This document shows positions 33,793-45,355 of a DNA stretch of 64,000 nt, in pieces. Source of the DNA: Cepaea nemoralis (lineage: Eukaryota; Mollusca; Gastropoda; Stylommatophora; Helicidae). Numbering within the stretch: position 1 is the first letter of the stretch; each line of letters starts with the position of its first letter. The translations under genes and the position numbers were made by a program. The stretch covers positions 598,001 through 662,000 of the forward strand of contig JACEFZ010018157.1 of NCBI GenBank assembly GCA_014155875.1, in the 5' to 3' direction. Below the pieces are notes generated by a model. That model did not search any database and was not told the DNA's origin. It saw only the letters and a program-made list of their open reading frames with translations.

Positions 33793-36700
33793 ATGGCGGA
33801 CAAACCTCAGCACGGGCCTCCCCATGGCATGGAAAAGTATGATTTGGGCGGGGAAGATGACCTAGGAGCACTAAGTGTTGCTCAACAAGCAGATCTCAAC
33901 CAGTTTAAGGTTTGTATACCACTCGTTGTGCCATCATCTTCTTTATGACATCCGTTGTTATGTACGTGTTGTTGATGTTTTGAAATGAATGTAACCAAAG
34001 AACCATTTTTATTTATTTATTATTTATGTTTGAACAATGAAAAATTTAAATACGATGCATGAATTGACACGATCGTTTATTATAACTTATTGATTTCAGT
34101 TTTATGATTATGCATTTGATCATTCACGATTCCAAAGCTTGCTTTCTTGGGGAAATGAGAATCTGCAACCTCCCCCCCCCCCCACCCCTACCCCCACCAC
34201 CCCGGAGCGAGGCGATAAAATTGAAGGCGAGTCAATAAGTAAGTCACACAGTTATGTGTGATGGCTGGTAAACGTAGTTGGTGTTTTCTACCAGTGTTAT
34301 TAGGTGGCAGCAACATCGAACTTTATATTCTCATTTGTCAGGTGGCGCTAGGTGTCTTGTCTAATGCACATGTGCAGCGCATAAACAAAATGGCGACTGT
34401 ACTTACAGAGTGTACAACCAAAGAGCAACGTGCTGTTGTGCGTTTTTTGTGTGGGCAAAAGGACTGTCTGCAAAGGACATTCATAAGGATATACTTCCTG
34501 TTTATGCTTTTTACAATTTTTGTGAGAATGCTCACGACAGTCGTCAATGTATGTGTGTGTGTGTGAAGTGTGGGAGATTGTTCATACTAGTTTAAGTGAT
34601 TATGTAAGGCATCATGTCTAGATGTGAGAAAGTGTGTGTAGGGGGATGTGTGTGGGGGATGGGTGGGTGGGGAGTGTGTGTAGGTGGATGTGTGTGGCGG
34701 TTGGGGGATGGATGGGTGGGGAATGTGTGTGTGAGTGGGGGATGCAGGTGTGAGTGAGGGGTGTGCCGGTAGGTGGGAATGTATGGGTGGGTGGGGAGAT
34801 ATGTGGGTGGGTGGTGGGTGGGGGATGTATGTAGTTGAGGGATGTGTGTGGGGGGGGGGGGGAGGTTGGGTGGATGGTAGGAAGTGTGTGGGTGTTGGTG
34901 GGTGGGGGGTTGTGTGGGTTGGTGGGTGGGGAATGTGTGTGGGTAGGTGGGTGCAGGGTGTGGCTGGGTGGTTGGAATTGTGTGGATATGGGTGGGTGTG
35001 TGTGGGCTGGGAGATGGATGTGTTTGCGGGGAGATGTGTGTGTGTGGGGGTATGTGTCTTAATAGGCAATGGTGGGTGCTTGGGTGGGGTGTGTGTGGGT
35101 GAGTGGGGTGGGAATGTATGGGTGGGTGGGGAGATATGTGGGTGGGTGGTGGGTGGGGGATGTATGTAGGTGAGGGATGTGTGTGGGGGGGGGGAGGTTG
35201 GGTGGATGGTAGGAAGTGTGTGGGTGTTGGTGGGTGGGGGGTTGTGTGGGTTGGTGGGTGGGGAATGTGTGTGGGTAGGTGGGTGCAGGGTGTGGCTGGG
35301 TGGTTGGAATTGTGTGGATATGGGTGGGTGTGTGTGGGCTGGGAGATTGATGTGTTTGCGGGGAGATGTGTGTGTGTGGGGGTATGTGTCTTAATAGGCA
35401 ATGGTGGGTGCTTGGGTGGGGTGTGTGTGGGTGAGTGGGGTGGGAGGGGGGTTGTGTGGGTTGGTGGGTGGGGAATGTATGTGAATGGGTGGTGGGGTGT
35501 GTGGTTGGGGGATGAGTGTTTGGCTGGGTGGTTGGAGGTGTGTGGATATGGGTGGGTGGGTATGTGTGGGCTGGGGGAGGGGTGTGTTGTGGGGAAATGT
35601 GTGTGTGTGGGGCGATGTGTGTTAATAGGGAAGGATGGGTTGGTGGGTGTTTGGGTGGGGGTGTGTGTGGGGGATGTGAGTGGGGGTGTGTGGGTGGATG
35701 GAGGGTGTGGGTGTATGGGTGGGTGAGGTGTGTGTGGGTGGGTGGGGGATGTGTGTGAGTGGGTTTGGGTGTATGTGGGTGGAAATGTGTGTGTGTGGGG
35801 CGATGTGTGTTAATAGGGAAGGATGGGTTGGTGGGTGTTTGGGTGGGGGTGTGTGTGGGGGTGTGTGGGTGTATGGGTGGGTGAGGTGTGTGTGGGTGGG
35901 TGGGGGATGTGTGTGAGTGGGTTTGGGTGTATGTGGGTGGAAAGAGGTTGTGTGGGTGGGTGAGGTATGTGTTTCATAACATTGTAATATGCATTGTTTA
36001 TGTTTACAACATTCATTTGACAATGCATTTGTAATAGAAGCATCCGTGCAGCGGATGGAAGAGATAGAGGTGACAGGTGAGTAACGATAGACTCTGTTGC
36101 ATCTGCAATAGGGTGCTCACATGGTTCAGCATACAGCATAATGCATGATTGATTGAAATTTAAGAAAGTGTGCTCAAGGTGGGTACCCAGACAATTGAAG
36201 GAGGAACACAGAATGAACTGATTTGGCCTGTCCTTGCATCATCTCTGTCGATAGAAGATGAAGGAGAAGACATGCTGAACAGGATTGTTACTGGGGACGA
36301 ATCATGGGTGCATCACTACCAGCCCGAATCAAAGCATACTTCAATACAATGGAAACATCCTTCTTCGCCTTGTGTCCAAAAATTCAATGTTACGCCATCA
36401 GTAGGGAAGGTTATGCTGACAGTATTCTGGGATTGTCAAGGAATGCTTTTAACCAATTTCAAGAAGAAAGGTGACAATGTGAATTCTGAATCGTACTGTG
36501 AAGTTGTATCGATGCTTCATGATGCAATTCGAAGAAAACGTCCAGGACTACTGACTAGAGGAGTGTTGCTTCTTCATGACAATGCCAGACCACATACGGC
36601 TCGATTAACTCAGGAGAAAATAACCAAGGTGGGACGTTCTGGAACATCCACCTTACAGCCCCCACTTAGCCCCAAGCGATTTCCACCTTTTTGGTCCACT

Positions 36701-39700
36701 GAAAACCCACCTTGGCGGGAAACATTTTGCAAATGACGCTGAAGTTGAATGTGAAGTGAAAACATGATTTAAAAAATAGAGCACGCAGTTCTATGCGGCC
36801 AGTTTGGAAGGACTGATAAAATGATGGGATAAGTGTATCAATGTTGGTGGAAATTATGTTGAGAAATAAAGGGACAATGTATGTATAAAAAAAACTGGTT
36901 TCAAGTTGTTATCTTATTTAGTTATTTTTCTACGGCCATTTGTGACTTACTTATTGACTTCCTCTCATACGTTGGTTGAGATAATAAATATTAACATAGC
37001 AGTACAAATATTATCGAACATATTAATAATATACAGCAGTATATATCCTAATTATAAGAGCAGCCGAAATGCAGTGGCTGGCACACTCGCTTGCTGTCCC
37101 AATGGTCTTGTTTGAATCTCCATTGAGGTGGTGATAAAAAAAAATTGACCTGGTTCCCATGATATATATCCAACCCAGCCCAAAATGGGTACCAGAGATG
37201 TTCTGAGAAGTAAAGCCAACATTGTGATCCTGACCACATCGCCATCTAGTGCCGATTGGCATATACAATTATGAGACTAGCACCATATACACTCCACTTC
37301 AAGACGTGGAACGGGATCATGTGTTTCCATTTTCCATCCCATTATGTGGATGGTTGGGGATCTTCCACTGTTCCCATCTTCAGCAGTACATGTGAGTATG
37401 GTGAATCCATGTGTTGTGGGGAGATGTGTGTGTGTGGTGAATCCGTGTTTAATGGTATCAAAATGGATTGTTAATTTATTCATTCCATAACACATTCAGT
37501 TTAAAAAAAAAAAAATTTCTTTTGTGTCATTTACAGGATTTCACAATTAAGCCCAGCATTTATTGGATGTTTGTAATTTTCTATGCAATTTTATGCTCAG
37601 TCGTTTGTCATTCCCACCAAGTGCTGAATGGTCTATACAAATATTGGTTGAACACCATATGTCCAATGCACCTGAAAGCGTGGGAAAGGGTTTCTTTGAG
37701 TGTGTCATTGCTTTCTGAATGGCGAATGCTCATACCATTGTGAAAATAAACAAAAGACAGTGAGCTTTCAAATTACTTGCGGCTGATTTCTAACTCTGGT
37801 AAATCAGGATTATGAAACTCTGTTCATTACTCCAAAGCCACAGATGCCACCAACTCATTCAGTGCTAAGAAAGGTTGGATCCTTGTAGCTTACTGGAGCA
37901 TTCATTCATCCCTGAACTCATTCAGTACCAAGAAAGGATGGATCCTTGTAGCTTGCTGGAGTATTCATTCATCCCTGAACTCATTCAGTACCAAGAAAGG
38001 ATTGATCCTTGTAGCTTGCTGCAGCATTAATTCATCCCTGAACTCATGCAGTACTAAGCAAAGACCATACACTTGCTCGCTACTTTGTACATGATATAGT
38101 GCAGTGGCTAGTATGTTCACCCAGTGCTGATATGTTTAAACTCTGCTCTAGTTGTGGATTTATTCATTGATCTGGGCTCCCAGGTTAACCCCGTCTATAT
38201 TGAGCACCAGGAAATTTCTTAGGTTTACCCTGTCTATATTGAACACCAGGACATTTCCTAGGTTAACCCTGTGTATATTGAGCACCAGGACATTTCCTAA
38301 GTTAACCCTGTCTATATTGAGCACCAGGACATTTCCTAGGTTAACCCTGTCTATATTGAGCACCAGGACATTTCCTAGGTCTGTCTTTTCCACTTTTCAC
38401 ATTGGACAGTGGGGAGCATTTTGTGTGGTATTCACTGGCACAGGAACGGAGCGTAATGGGGACGACCCGTTGCTGTGAAGTTGGAACTGCCACTAACTAA
38501 CTAACTAATATTTCCTAGGTTAACCCTGTCTATATTGAGCACCAGGAAATTTCCTAGGTTAACCCTGTCTATATTGAGCACCAGGACATTTCCCAGGTTG
38601 ACTCCGTCTATATTGAGCACCAGGACATTTCCTAGGTTAACCCTGTCTATATTGAGCACCAGGACATTTCCTAGGTAACCCTGTCTATATTAAGCACCAG
38701 GACATTTCCTAGGTTAACCCCATCTATATTGAGCACCAGGACATTTCCCAGGTTAACCCCGTCTATATTGAGCACCAGGACATTTCCTAGGTTAACCCTG
38801 TCTATATTGAGCACCAGGACATTTCCCAGGTTTACCCTGTCTATATTGAGCACCAGGACATTTCCCAGGTTTACCCTGTCTATATTGAGCACCAGGACAT
38901 TTCCCAGGCTTACATTGTCTGTAATGAGTGCCAGGACATTTCTTGGAAGGTAAAGGCAGCTGGCGTGAGATTGACCACATCACCCATGGAGTGCTAGTTG
39001 ATCTGAAAATCTGGGGCTGGCCACACACACAACACACCTCAAGAGTGAAAAGGATTCCTTTACTTTTTTACTTACGTATATATCCCAGTTATAGCTCAGA
39101 AAAATTTAACAGGTTATGACTTGTTTGTACAATGATTGACCTATTACTCAAAAAACTGTTTGTGCCACATTCTGAGAACATTTTCAATTTTTCACAGATA
39201 AAAACACGCATTAGTAATGAGTCCTACTTGCGGGATCATCCTGAAGTAGAATGTCTAATTGCTGGCTTTCTTGGGTGAGAGAAACTTTTCCAAACATTTG
39301 TGGTTGTTGTAAGCAACATGTCACTAGTAAATGCCAGGTTTTGTTTCAGTCATAAAAACCATTTTCTTTCTCCCTTAGCTCCGCCTTGTTGTGGTAGAAG
39401 GGCACCTTTCAATTATCCCCAGTGACCTTGGTGTTTGCTGGCAGGGATTCCAAATGGGATAGGTCAGTCAGTAGAAAATGTTGAAAAACACAAAATCTGC
39501 TGCCCTTGCAGGAAGTCTGGGAGCTGTGAGATGTTCAGATAAGAAGGCAACACTTAAAGAAATAGCTTTCGAAGTTACAAGTTAAAAAAGGGATTAGAGG
39601 TAGGAGGAATGACTTCATTACCCATGTTTTACCAAATCTAGTTCAGTCTCTCTCTACAATGAATGAATCACCAAAAAATAAGAAGTAGATTGTGAACTTT

Positions 39701-42700
39701 ACTGAAACACGACTACAAGAGATAAATTGGATGTTGCAGCCAAAGCCTTCGTCAGCATAAGACAAACAAACACAAACCGATACAAAACTACATGAAACAC
39801 ACTACATGACAATATTAAATTAATTAAAGGTACTTATCTGAATCTGTATCCTTGCTAGGAGAGACTGACACGCGGACTGTCAGTGTATAGTCTCTTTCTA
39901 CAGAATGACAAGCTGCCTGGCAAGAGCAGCACACAATGCACAAACTCTGTAATTCCAGCAATGACCTCCAAGTGTCGCTGGGAAAATTGCACTCTTCTGA
40001 ACAACAGTCCGACAATGAATCCACAATCTTCTGAGTTATAGACTACATCGCCACAGAGACCCTGGCATATATGCTGAGCTATGGGCTTTATGAAACTGAG
40101 CAATGTAATGAGTTCTAAGCTGACATCACACTTTAAACCAGAACTATTGATATTATGAAGTGTTAGTGAGTGGTTTCTTAGATATGTAAAATATGCAAGT
40201 TATAATGTTACTACAACAGAAAGAGAGAAAAGAAAAAAAAATACAACAATGGAAATGAGGTTTCTGAGGAGAATACTCAACATATCAAGAAGAGAGAAAA
40301 AAGAAATGATGAAATCAGGACTAAAGTGGGGGTGGTAGCAGTGCTGGATTTCATTAGAAAAAGCAAGTGAAATGGCTCAGCCACATAACTAGGCTACCAA
40401 CTAACAGTATACCACAAAAAGCAGTGATGTACAGTCCAAATGAAACCAGGAGAAGAGGCCGACCATGTAAATGATGGACAGAGGTAATAACAAGAATTCA
40501 TGGGAATCTCGATATATGACGCCCATAAACGGGCACTCTTCCACTGTTTATGCTTCACCTCGACACTGCAAGATACAAGTGGAAGGAGATGAGATGAATG
40601 TTGCCTCAGTGCACACCCAGGGCAGGGTGAAGGTTGGGCTCAGCTTGTGTAAACTGTTTTCATGAACAAATGTGAGTAGGTGGTGTCACTGCAAACATGT
40701 CATTTTCTTACAGTGGAGTTAGAAATTATCATCCAACGCCGACGTCATGTCACTTAGGACATGCTCATATGTGCTGTCTCTCTCAGAAGATATCGAAGAG
40801 TACGAGTAGTTATAGTTTTAGTGACCAGTTGGTTATTTGTGCATCTGCTTCATCTTTTACCACTGTCCTTCCTTCTATTGGTCCGTTGAATTCCTGATTC
40901 CATCATTCATGGCTGCATGTTGTCATTGATATTTATTACCTGGTGCAGCAGGCAATCATTTATAGACAGTATCGTGTTCAACCTCAGTGTTCCCACCAGA
41001 GGCCAGCCAGTCAGCCCTTTCATTTAAGTGATGTTCATGATGTATTCTACAAGCTTGTTTTGTGCGAGGATCAACAAAGCACATGTGTCTCTTCACAGTT
41101 GCTTGTATCAGTATCAGGAGAATTATAAAACATACAATAGTTTTAAAAAAACATAAAATATGACTAGTGTTTTAGCACTGGATTGGTCAGTTTAGAAGAA
41201 GCATCTTTTTCCCATTTGATAGTATACAATTTGTTCAGTAGTAATCATTATTTTAATCATCATGTGCCAGGTCCTTTGCAGTATGCTACTGGCATCAAAT
41301 CCCACCAGAATGTTTCTTGATCTCTTGCTAGTCCTCCTGCCTCAAGCACCCATGTGCCCAAGGTCTCTGCAATGTCCTAACTCCGTCTTTGTGTTGGTCG
41401 ACTACTTATGCTTCTTCCAGGAAGGAACCTTGCCTTACTTCGCTGTTCTTTCCAAATCACTGGGTCTAATATAATAAAGAATTCAGTTTCTGATAGATAT
41501 GCTGTATATCAGCCAGTTTTCTTCAGTATTCAGATAATGACATTGAGCATATATTCTATGATATGTGATGTGGACAATCTAATCATTTGGCCACCCTCTT
41601 CTCTTAAAAAGCATTTTCTAACAAATATAATGTTATTAAGAAATGCTATAGGGATTACATAATAAGCCAAATACATTCTTGTTACAGTTCTGTGAATCTA
41701 TTTATGAAGACTAGAATATGTCTTTGTGAGATTTGCGATTATAAATGTCTGCTAATTGACACATACTTGTTTTCATGTATATGTTCTTTCACAACTTATA
41801 TGATTAATGAATGTAATAATGATTTTATTATGACACAATTAAATGTGAAAGTCGGATAATATTTAATTGATGTATAATTGCAATTATGTTCTCACCAAGT
41901 AACCAGAGTTATGAAAGTTAATAACATATTTACTTAATTATAATTTACAGTGATGTCCTCACGAAGCGACCAGAGAGTATTCGTGAATTTGCTGCAGGTA
42001 AGTTGTGCTTAAGTATCACATTTATCTGCATCTTACACTTGTGTCTGTAAAATTATTCACCTTCATTATCAATGTGAAGGGAACACAATTGCCTTCTAGT
42101 GTGTTTTAATATAATTATTAAATCAAAATCAGGTTAACAAAGTATATAAACAAATCCTTGGTGTATATCTGATCAGCCCCTGTGGTAAATGGGAGGCCCA
42201 GTAAAGTGAGGCAGGCAGTTATTTAGGTGTCAATGTAGACAGAGATTGGGGAACGGATAGAGATCTTGCAATAAGAATACAATGGGTAAGGTGAGCTAGA
42301 GATGGTACTTTGTTGCTGGGTAGGGAAGAAAATCTCTACACCAACCTCACTCTGACAAATGTAAGCTCTTCAGGGCTCAAATAATCTAAATGTAAATCCT
42401 TAAGAGCTAAAATTCAGTCTTCCAGAAGATTCTCAGCCACCCAACCAACCATACCACAACCAGCTTATGTGTAATGATTTGTTTTAAAACAATGCATGAA
42501 GTTCTGAAAATTAACATTGATGTTTTGACAATAGATATGTAACACATATCTGCTAAAATTATTTGTGCATGAATTATGCAGATTAGTAAACAGTTTTGCT
42601 AGTTTGTTGTGGCCTAAAACAGAAGAACTAGTCTTCTGTCCATCTGTCTCTTCAGTGTTTTGTCTGTATATCTGCTCAGTGTTCTATGACTGTCTGTTCA

Positions 42701-42939
42701 GTGTTTTGTCTGCATGTCTGCTGTGTTCTCTGTCTGTCTGTTCAGTGTTTTGTCTGTATAACTGCTCAGTGTACTCTGTCTCTTCAGTGTTTTGTCTGTA
42801 TATCTGCTCAGTGTTCTCCGTCTGCTCAGTGGTCTGTCTGTCTCTCTGCTCACTGTTCTATGTGTCTGGCTGTTCAGTGTTCTGTGTGCTTGTCTGCTCA
42901 GTTTTCTGTTTGCTTTTTCTCTTTCTATCATCACTCCCT

Positions 42940-43000
<61 letters not shown>

Positions 43001-43178
43001 GTCTGTCTGTCTGTCTCTCTGTCTGTCTGTCTCTCTCATTCTGTCCATTGCTCCTTCTCCTCTTCTTTCTTCCCTCATCTCACCTCACCTGTCTGTCTCC
43101 CCCCCCCCCCCCCCCCCATCCTTTCTCTCTATCTCTCATATACATATATATATATATATTATTATATATATATATAAT

Positions 43179-43225
<47 letters not shown>

Positions 43226-43376
43226 AACATTTAGTCTACTAACATAATTGTATATTTCTGTCATTTGTCTGCCAGAATACTTCACAAACCCATCCTTGCC
43301 AGAAATCCTGGAGAAACAGCTGGCTGGACGCCAGGAGAAGCTAAAACAAAACCATGTCATCCAAGGCTTGTCATAA
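33793..43376 (+). CDS. RIIAD1: RIIa domain-containing protein 1, 4 exons, 113 aa
   Basis: Exons: 33,793-33,909, 39,198-39,274, 41,951-41,997 and 43,276-43,376 (342 nt including TAA). All introns are GT-AG (donors GTTTGT, GTGAGA, GTAAGT; acceptors TTCACAG, TTTACAG, TGCCAG), with phases 0, 2 and 1. The joined frame is open. Residues about 40-90 match vertebrate RIIAD1: TRISNESYLRDHPEVE, then RPESIREFAAEYF (71-83) and FTNPSLP. This is the RIIa dimerisation/docking fold of PKA regulatory subunits, which binds amphipathic helices of anchoring proteins. The N-terminus (1-34) and the KQ-rich end are lineage-specific; human RIIAD1 is about 92 residues. The start was chosen because it is the only ATG giving this frame, and AAGATGGCGG fits a YY1-like start-site element. 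The exact molecular role of RIIAD1 is little known. Confidence 0.92.
34620..35965. repeat. G-rich GGGTG-type repeat, 1.35 kb, intronic
   Basis: The plus strand is almost free of C and made of GGGTGGG, TGTGTGGG and GGGGATG words, with runs up to G12 near 34,851. There is an internal ~335-bp tandem duplication (34,773-35,107 against 35,108-35,440) and a shorter one (35,595-35,680 against 35,788-35,870). Glycine/valine- and histidine/proline-rich ORFs on both strands are artefacts. The G-rich strand is the RNA-like strand of RIIAD1, so the pre-mRNA carries many potential four-stranded G structures. Confidence 0.95.
36165..36760 (+). pseudogene. mariner transposase remnant in RIIAD1 intron 1
   Basis: The open frame 36,170-36,736 reads TGDESWVHHYQPESK (first catalytic Asp), QWKHPSSPC, GKVMLTVFWDCQG and LLHDNARPHTARL (second Asp). 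Frameshifts around 36,640-36,680 break the SPDLAPSDFH-type third motif. The N-terminal helix-turn-helix half is absent. Dead copy of an irritans/cecropia-type mariner, judged from motifs. Confidence 0.9.
37062..37325 (+). repeat. tRNA-headed SINE, family S4, copy 2
   Basis: Head GTGGCTGGCACACTCGC with B-box-like GTTTGAATCTCC (37,108), then GAGGTGG, an A-run, and a body matching 1,085-1,300 reversed. Confidence 0.6.
37510..37745 (-). repeat. degenerate SINE family A copy
   Basis: TTACAGGATTTCACAATTAA, CCCAGCATTTATTGG and CTCAGTCGTTTGTCATTCC follow the order of the family complement; heavily mutated. Confidence 0.5.
37853..38070. repeat. 63-bp tandem repeat, 3.4 copies
   Basis: ACTCATTCAGT starts at 37,853, 37,916 and 37,979, with a variant at 38,042. 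Units share GGATCCTTGTAGCTT and ATTCATCCCTGA. Confidence 0.9.
38175..38945. repeat. 39-bp minisatellite, about 16 copies, split by retroposon
   Basis: Unit CCTAGGTTAACCCTGTCTAT + ATTGAGCACCAGGACATTT; 39 bp is 13 codons, so both strands stay open. A 129-bp insertion (38,381-38,509) divides it. One unit near 38,672 has lost a base. Confidence 0.95.
38381..38509 (+). mobile_element. 5'-truncated (CTAA)n-tailed retroposon
   Basis: Matches the last ~130 bp of the element at 58,143-58,763 (CTTTTCCACTTTTCACATTG; GACGACCCGTTGCTGTGAAG; CTAA repeats). Flanked by ATTTCCTAGGT on both sides (38,370-38,380; 38,510-38,520), although that word is also part of the host minisatellite. Confidence 0.85.
39275..39820 (+). 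other. RIIAD1 intron 2, left part
   Basis: No repeat or gene recognised. Confidence 0.4.
39830..40110 (-). repeat. tRNA-headed SINE, family S3, copy 1
   Basis: Minus strand: GTTCATTGTCGGACTG-like head region, GCGACACTTGGAGGTCATTG, then CTCTTGCCAGGCAGCTTGTC. The same order is seen at 48,405-48,700. Confidence 0.6.
40250..40610 (+). pseudogene. LINE 3' fragment, family D, copy 2
   Basis: MEMRFLRRILNISRREK and later RRGRPCK-type basic coding (about 40,451), followed by CATGGGAATCTCGATATATG as in 21,537-21,556. Purine tail GGAGATGAGATGA. Stops throughout. Confidence 0.65.
40611..41950 (+). other. RIIAD1 intron 2, right part
   Basis: AT-rich sequence without a recognised element; the 3' splice site has a weak polypyrimidine tract (TAATTTACAG). 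Confidence 0.4.
41998..42640 (+). other. RIIAD1 intron 3, left part
   Basis: Nothing recognised. A fragment resembling a LINE (GTCAATGTAGACAGAGATTG) is possible near 42,228, but too short to assign. Confidence 0.3.
42641..43216. repeat. (CTGTCTG)-type minisatellite, (TC)n, C-run and (TA)n
   Basis: Units like TGCTCAGTGTTCTGTCTGTC repeat at 42,650-42,910. Then (TC)n at 42,940-42,996, CTGT repeats, a C17-18 run at 43,100-43,118 and (TA)n at 43,141-43,214. All within RIIAD1 intron 3, ending 60 bp before the last exon. Confidence 0.9.
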
Positions 43377-43575
43377 AACCTGAGTCACCTCGGTCTGTAA
43401 GATCAATATATTATGGTGCCAACACTCTCACGTGAATGTTGGTACAATTCTTTAAATCGACACGGTTGCAATTATACATTTACACAGTAGATGTTGCACT
43501 CGGAAATCCAATTTTACAATAATGTTTACATATTTATTGCTTTATTTGTTTTAAGTTTTAAAAAATTAATTTATG

Positions 43576-43581
43576 AATAAA
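43576..43581 (+). terminator. RIIAD1 polyadenylation signal AATAAA
   Basis: Canonical AATAAA 200 bp after the RIIAD1 stop codon in AT-rich 3' UTR, followed at about 43,600 by a T/GT-rich stretch. No other perfect signal lies between the stop and the LINE fragment. Confidence 0.75.
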
Positions 43582-43619
43582 ATATTCCTTTAAAGTTTGA
43601 TAGGAGTTCTGTTCTTCTT

Positions 43620-44060
43620 CTTTCATTTACTTGAAATGTGTCTATAACTGCAATGTTGTCTCTTGCATGAACTTCACTGTCTTGTTAAGTTCACTCAGTG
43701 GTCCATGTATTTCCACTGTTGTGTCTCCAGGTCAGAAGGTTTGCCTATATATATCATGTGTTGGGCAGTCTTGGAGTATGTGCTCTGCTGTCTGCGACGC
43801 CAATCCACATGTGCACATGGCTGATTCACCAATCTTGAATTTTGTATACATGTGGTTGTGTAATCTATTGTGTCCTGTTCTGAGGCACAGAATAATGATT
43901 TGTTCTGGTCTGTCCATAACGTGGTAGTCGTCTTGAGCAGGTTTTGATAGCTTTCTGATGAATTTGATTATTCTTTTCTTTTGATGGTATGTAACGGGTA
44001 CATCAGGTTGTTCTTCTATTGCTCCTTCCTTAGCTTGTCGATCAGCTCGATGAGTGTCCT
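43620..44060 (-). pseudogene. LINE C-terminal fragment, jockey-like (family J)
   Basis: The minus strand encodes DRPEQIIILCLRTGHNRLHN and IGESAMCTCGLASQTAEHIL followed by QDCP. This Cys/His (CTCG...H...C) pattern marks the C-terminus of jockey/CR1-group ORF2. 5' and 3' ends are lost. Confidence 0.8.
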
Positions 44061-44129
44061 ATAATGATAAGACCTTGTGATGTTTGGCATAAAATATCAC
44101 ATCTTGACCTGAGGTTATGGTGAAGAAGT

Positions 44130-44530
44130 GTTATGGCATCTTCTTCTTCTTACAGTTCATGCTGTATGGTGTTGGTGATCATGTCTGTCCACAGCCCTCT
44201 GTCTCGTGTGCTGTCAATCATTTCTGATACCGATGTTCCTCCAAGCCATGCTGTCAAACTTTCTAGCAACTTCTCTGTTGGTCTTCTCTTATCACCTCCA
44301 ACATTCCCATTGTGACGACATACTCCAGCTTTCCCATTGTGACGACATACTTCAGCTTTCCTGTTGTGGCCAACATACTTCAGCTTTCCTGTTGTGACCA
44401 ACATACTCCAGCTTTCCCATTGTGCCGACATACTTCAGCTTTCCTGTTGTGACCAACATACTTCAGCTTTCCTGTTGTGGCCGACATACTTCACCTTTCC
44501 CCTTCTCATGACATGCCAAAAGAATGTGAA
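44130..44530 (-). pseudogene. LINE C-terminus with 27-28-bp internal expansion
   Basis: The minus strand reads a family B-like tail (PTEKLLESLTAWLGGTSVSE; DRGLWTDM). Upstream of it the segment TCCCATTGTGACGACATACT plus TCAGCTT is repeated about 8 times (44,303-44,505). The repeat corresponds to the V-T-T-G-K region of the LINE, so a minisatellite has arisen inside LINE coding DNA. Confidence 0.75.
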
Positions 44531-44839
44531 CTGTCTTCTTCTGACGTTAGAAACCAGTTCTTTTTGTGAGTTATAGCATATGGAATGGAAATGTGTATGT
44601 TTTTCTTATCACTGTTTCACATATTTACAAGAGACTGCACAAATCTGGGAGTACACAGAGGTGCTTATTTTTCAACGCTAAATATTTGTGCTTTGTATGA
44701 ACACAGCAAGAACGTGGTTGCTCAAAGGCGAATGACCATTTGTATTTTTATTTTAATATCTCTGTGAGTTCCCCTATCTTTATCTACATGGCAACCTAAA
44801 CAATGTAATTGTGCTTAGTGTTTACTATGTTGAATTTGT

Positions 44840-45355
44840 TTTTCGTTTGTAACCTCCAGCAGAACTAAATTCCCCTCTTTCCATATAAGATGTGGTATTA
44901 AGTGGCAAGACAAAATCATAAATACTGAAGTATTTGAAAGATCTGATTGTGTGACAGTTTGTTCCATGCTCGGTCTTTGTAGACTTAGATGGATAGAACA
45001 CATTAGGAGGATGGATGATGGTAGAATATGAAAGGGCATCCTTTTTTATGGGTAAAAGAACTTGGGGTTGGCCTCTACTATGTTACAAAGCTATGTTTGA
45101 GTGGGACATGATTGATACAGGCATTGATATTGCACCTTCGGAGCAAGTCACCGCTGATCATGTTGCATGGAGGGCAAAGATCAGAAATGGAATAATGACA
45201 AAGGAGAAAATGATTGCAGTTAGGTCACACACTGAGTGTGTGAGACGTTAGACGGTGGAAATGACCATGTGTTCACTTGCATCCATTGTGGACGAACATT
45301 TACAGTGCAAACTGGTCTGATCAATCACATTGGCTACCGTCATGGCTTGTAGTTA
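44840..45355 (+). pseudogene. LINE C-terminus, family E, with C2H2-like finger
   Basis: Stop-broken ORF2 tail: RWIEHIRRMDDGRI, CCMEGKDQKWNNDKGEN and, at 45,274-45,350, FTCIHCGRTFTVQTGLINHI ending RHGL. The last is a C-x2-C-x12-H-x4-H zinc-finger pattern at the very end. The minus-strand copy at 56,880-57,570 shares the middle part. Confidence 0.7.

Larger units (their letters stand above)
33910..39197 (+). other. RIIAD1 intron 1
   Basis: 5.3 kb, holding the C-run 34,172-34,192, the G-rich repeat (34,620-35,965), a mariner remnant, an S4 SINE, a degenerate family A SINE and two minisatellites. All are described separately. Confidence 0.85.

Noticed and set aside
34587..36023. Long His/Pro/Thr-rich and Gly/Val/Trp-rich open frames on both strands
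   Set aside because: They are translations of a low-complexity G-rich repeat; many overlapping frames are open at once and no splice or start context supports them.
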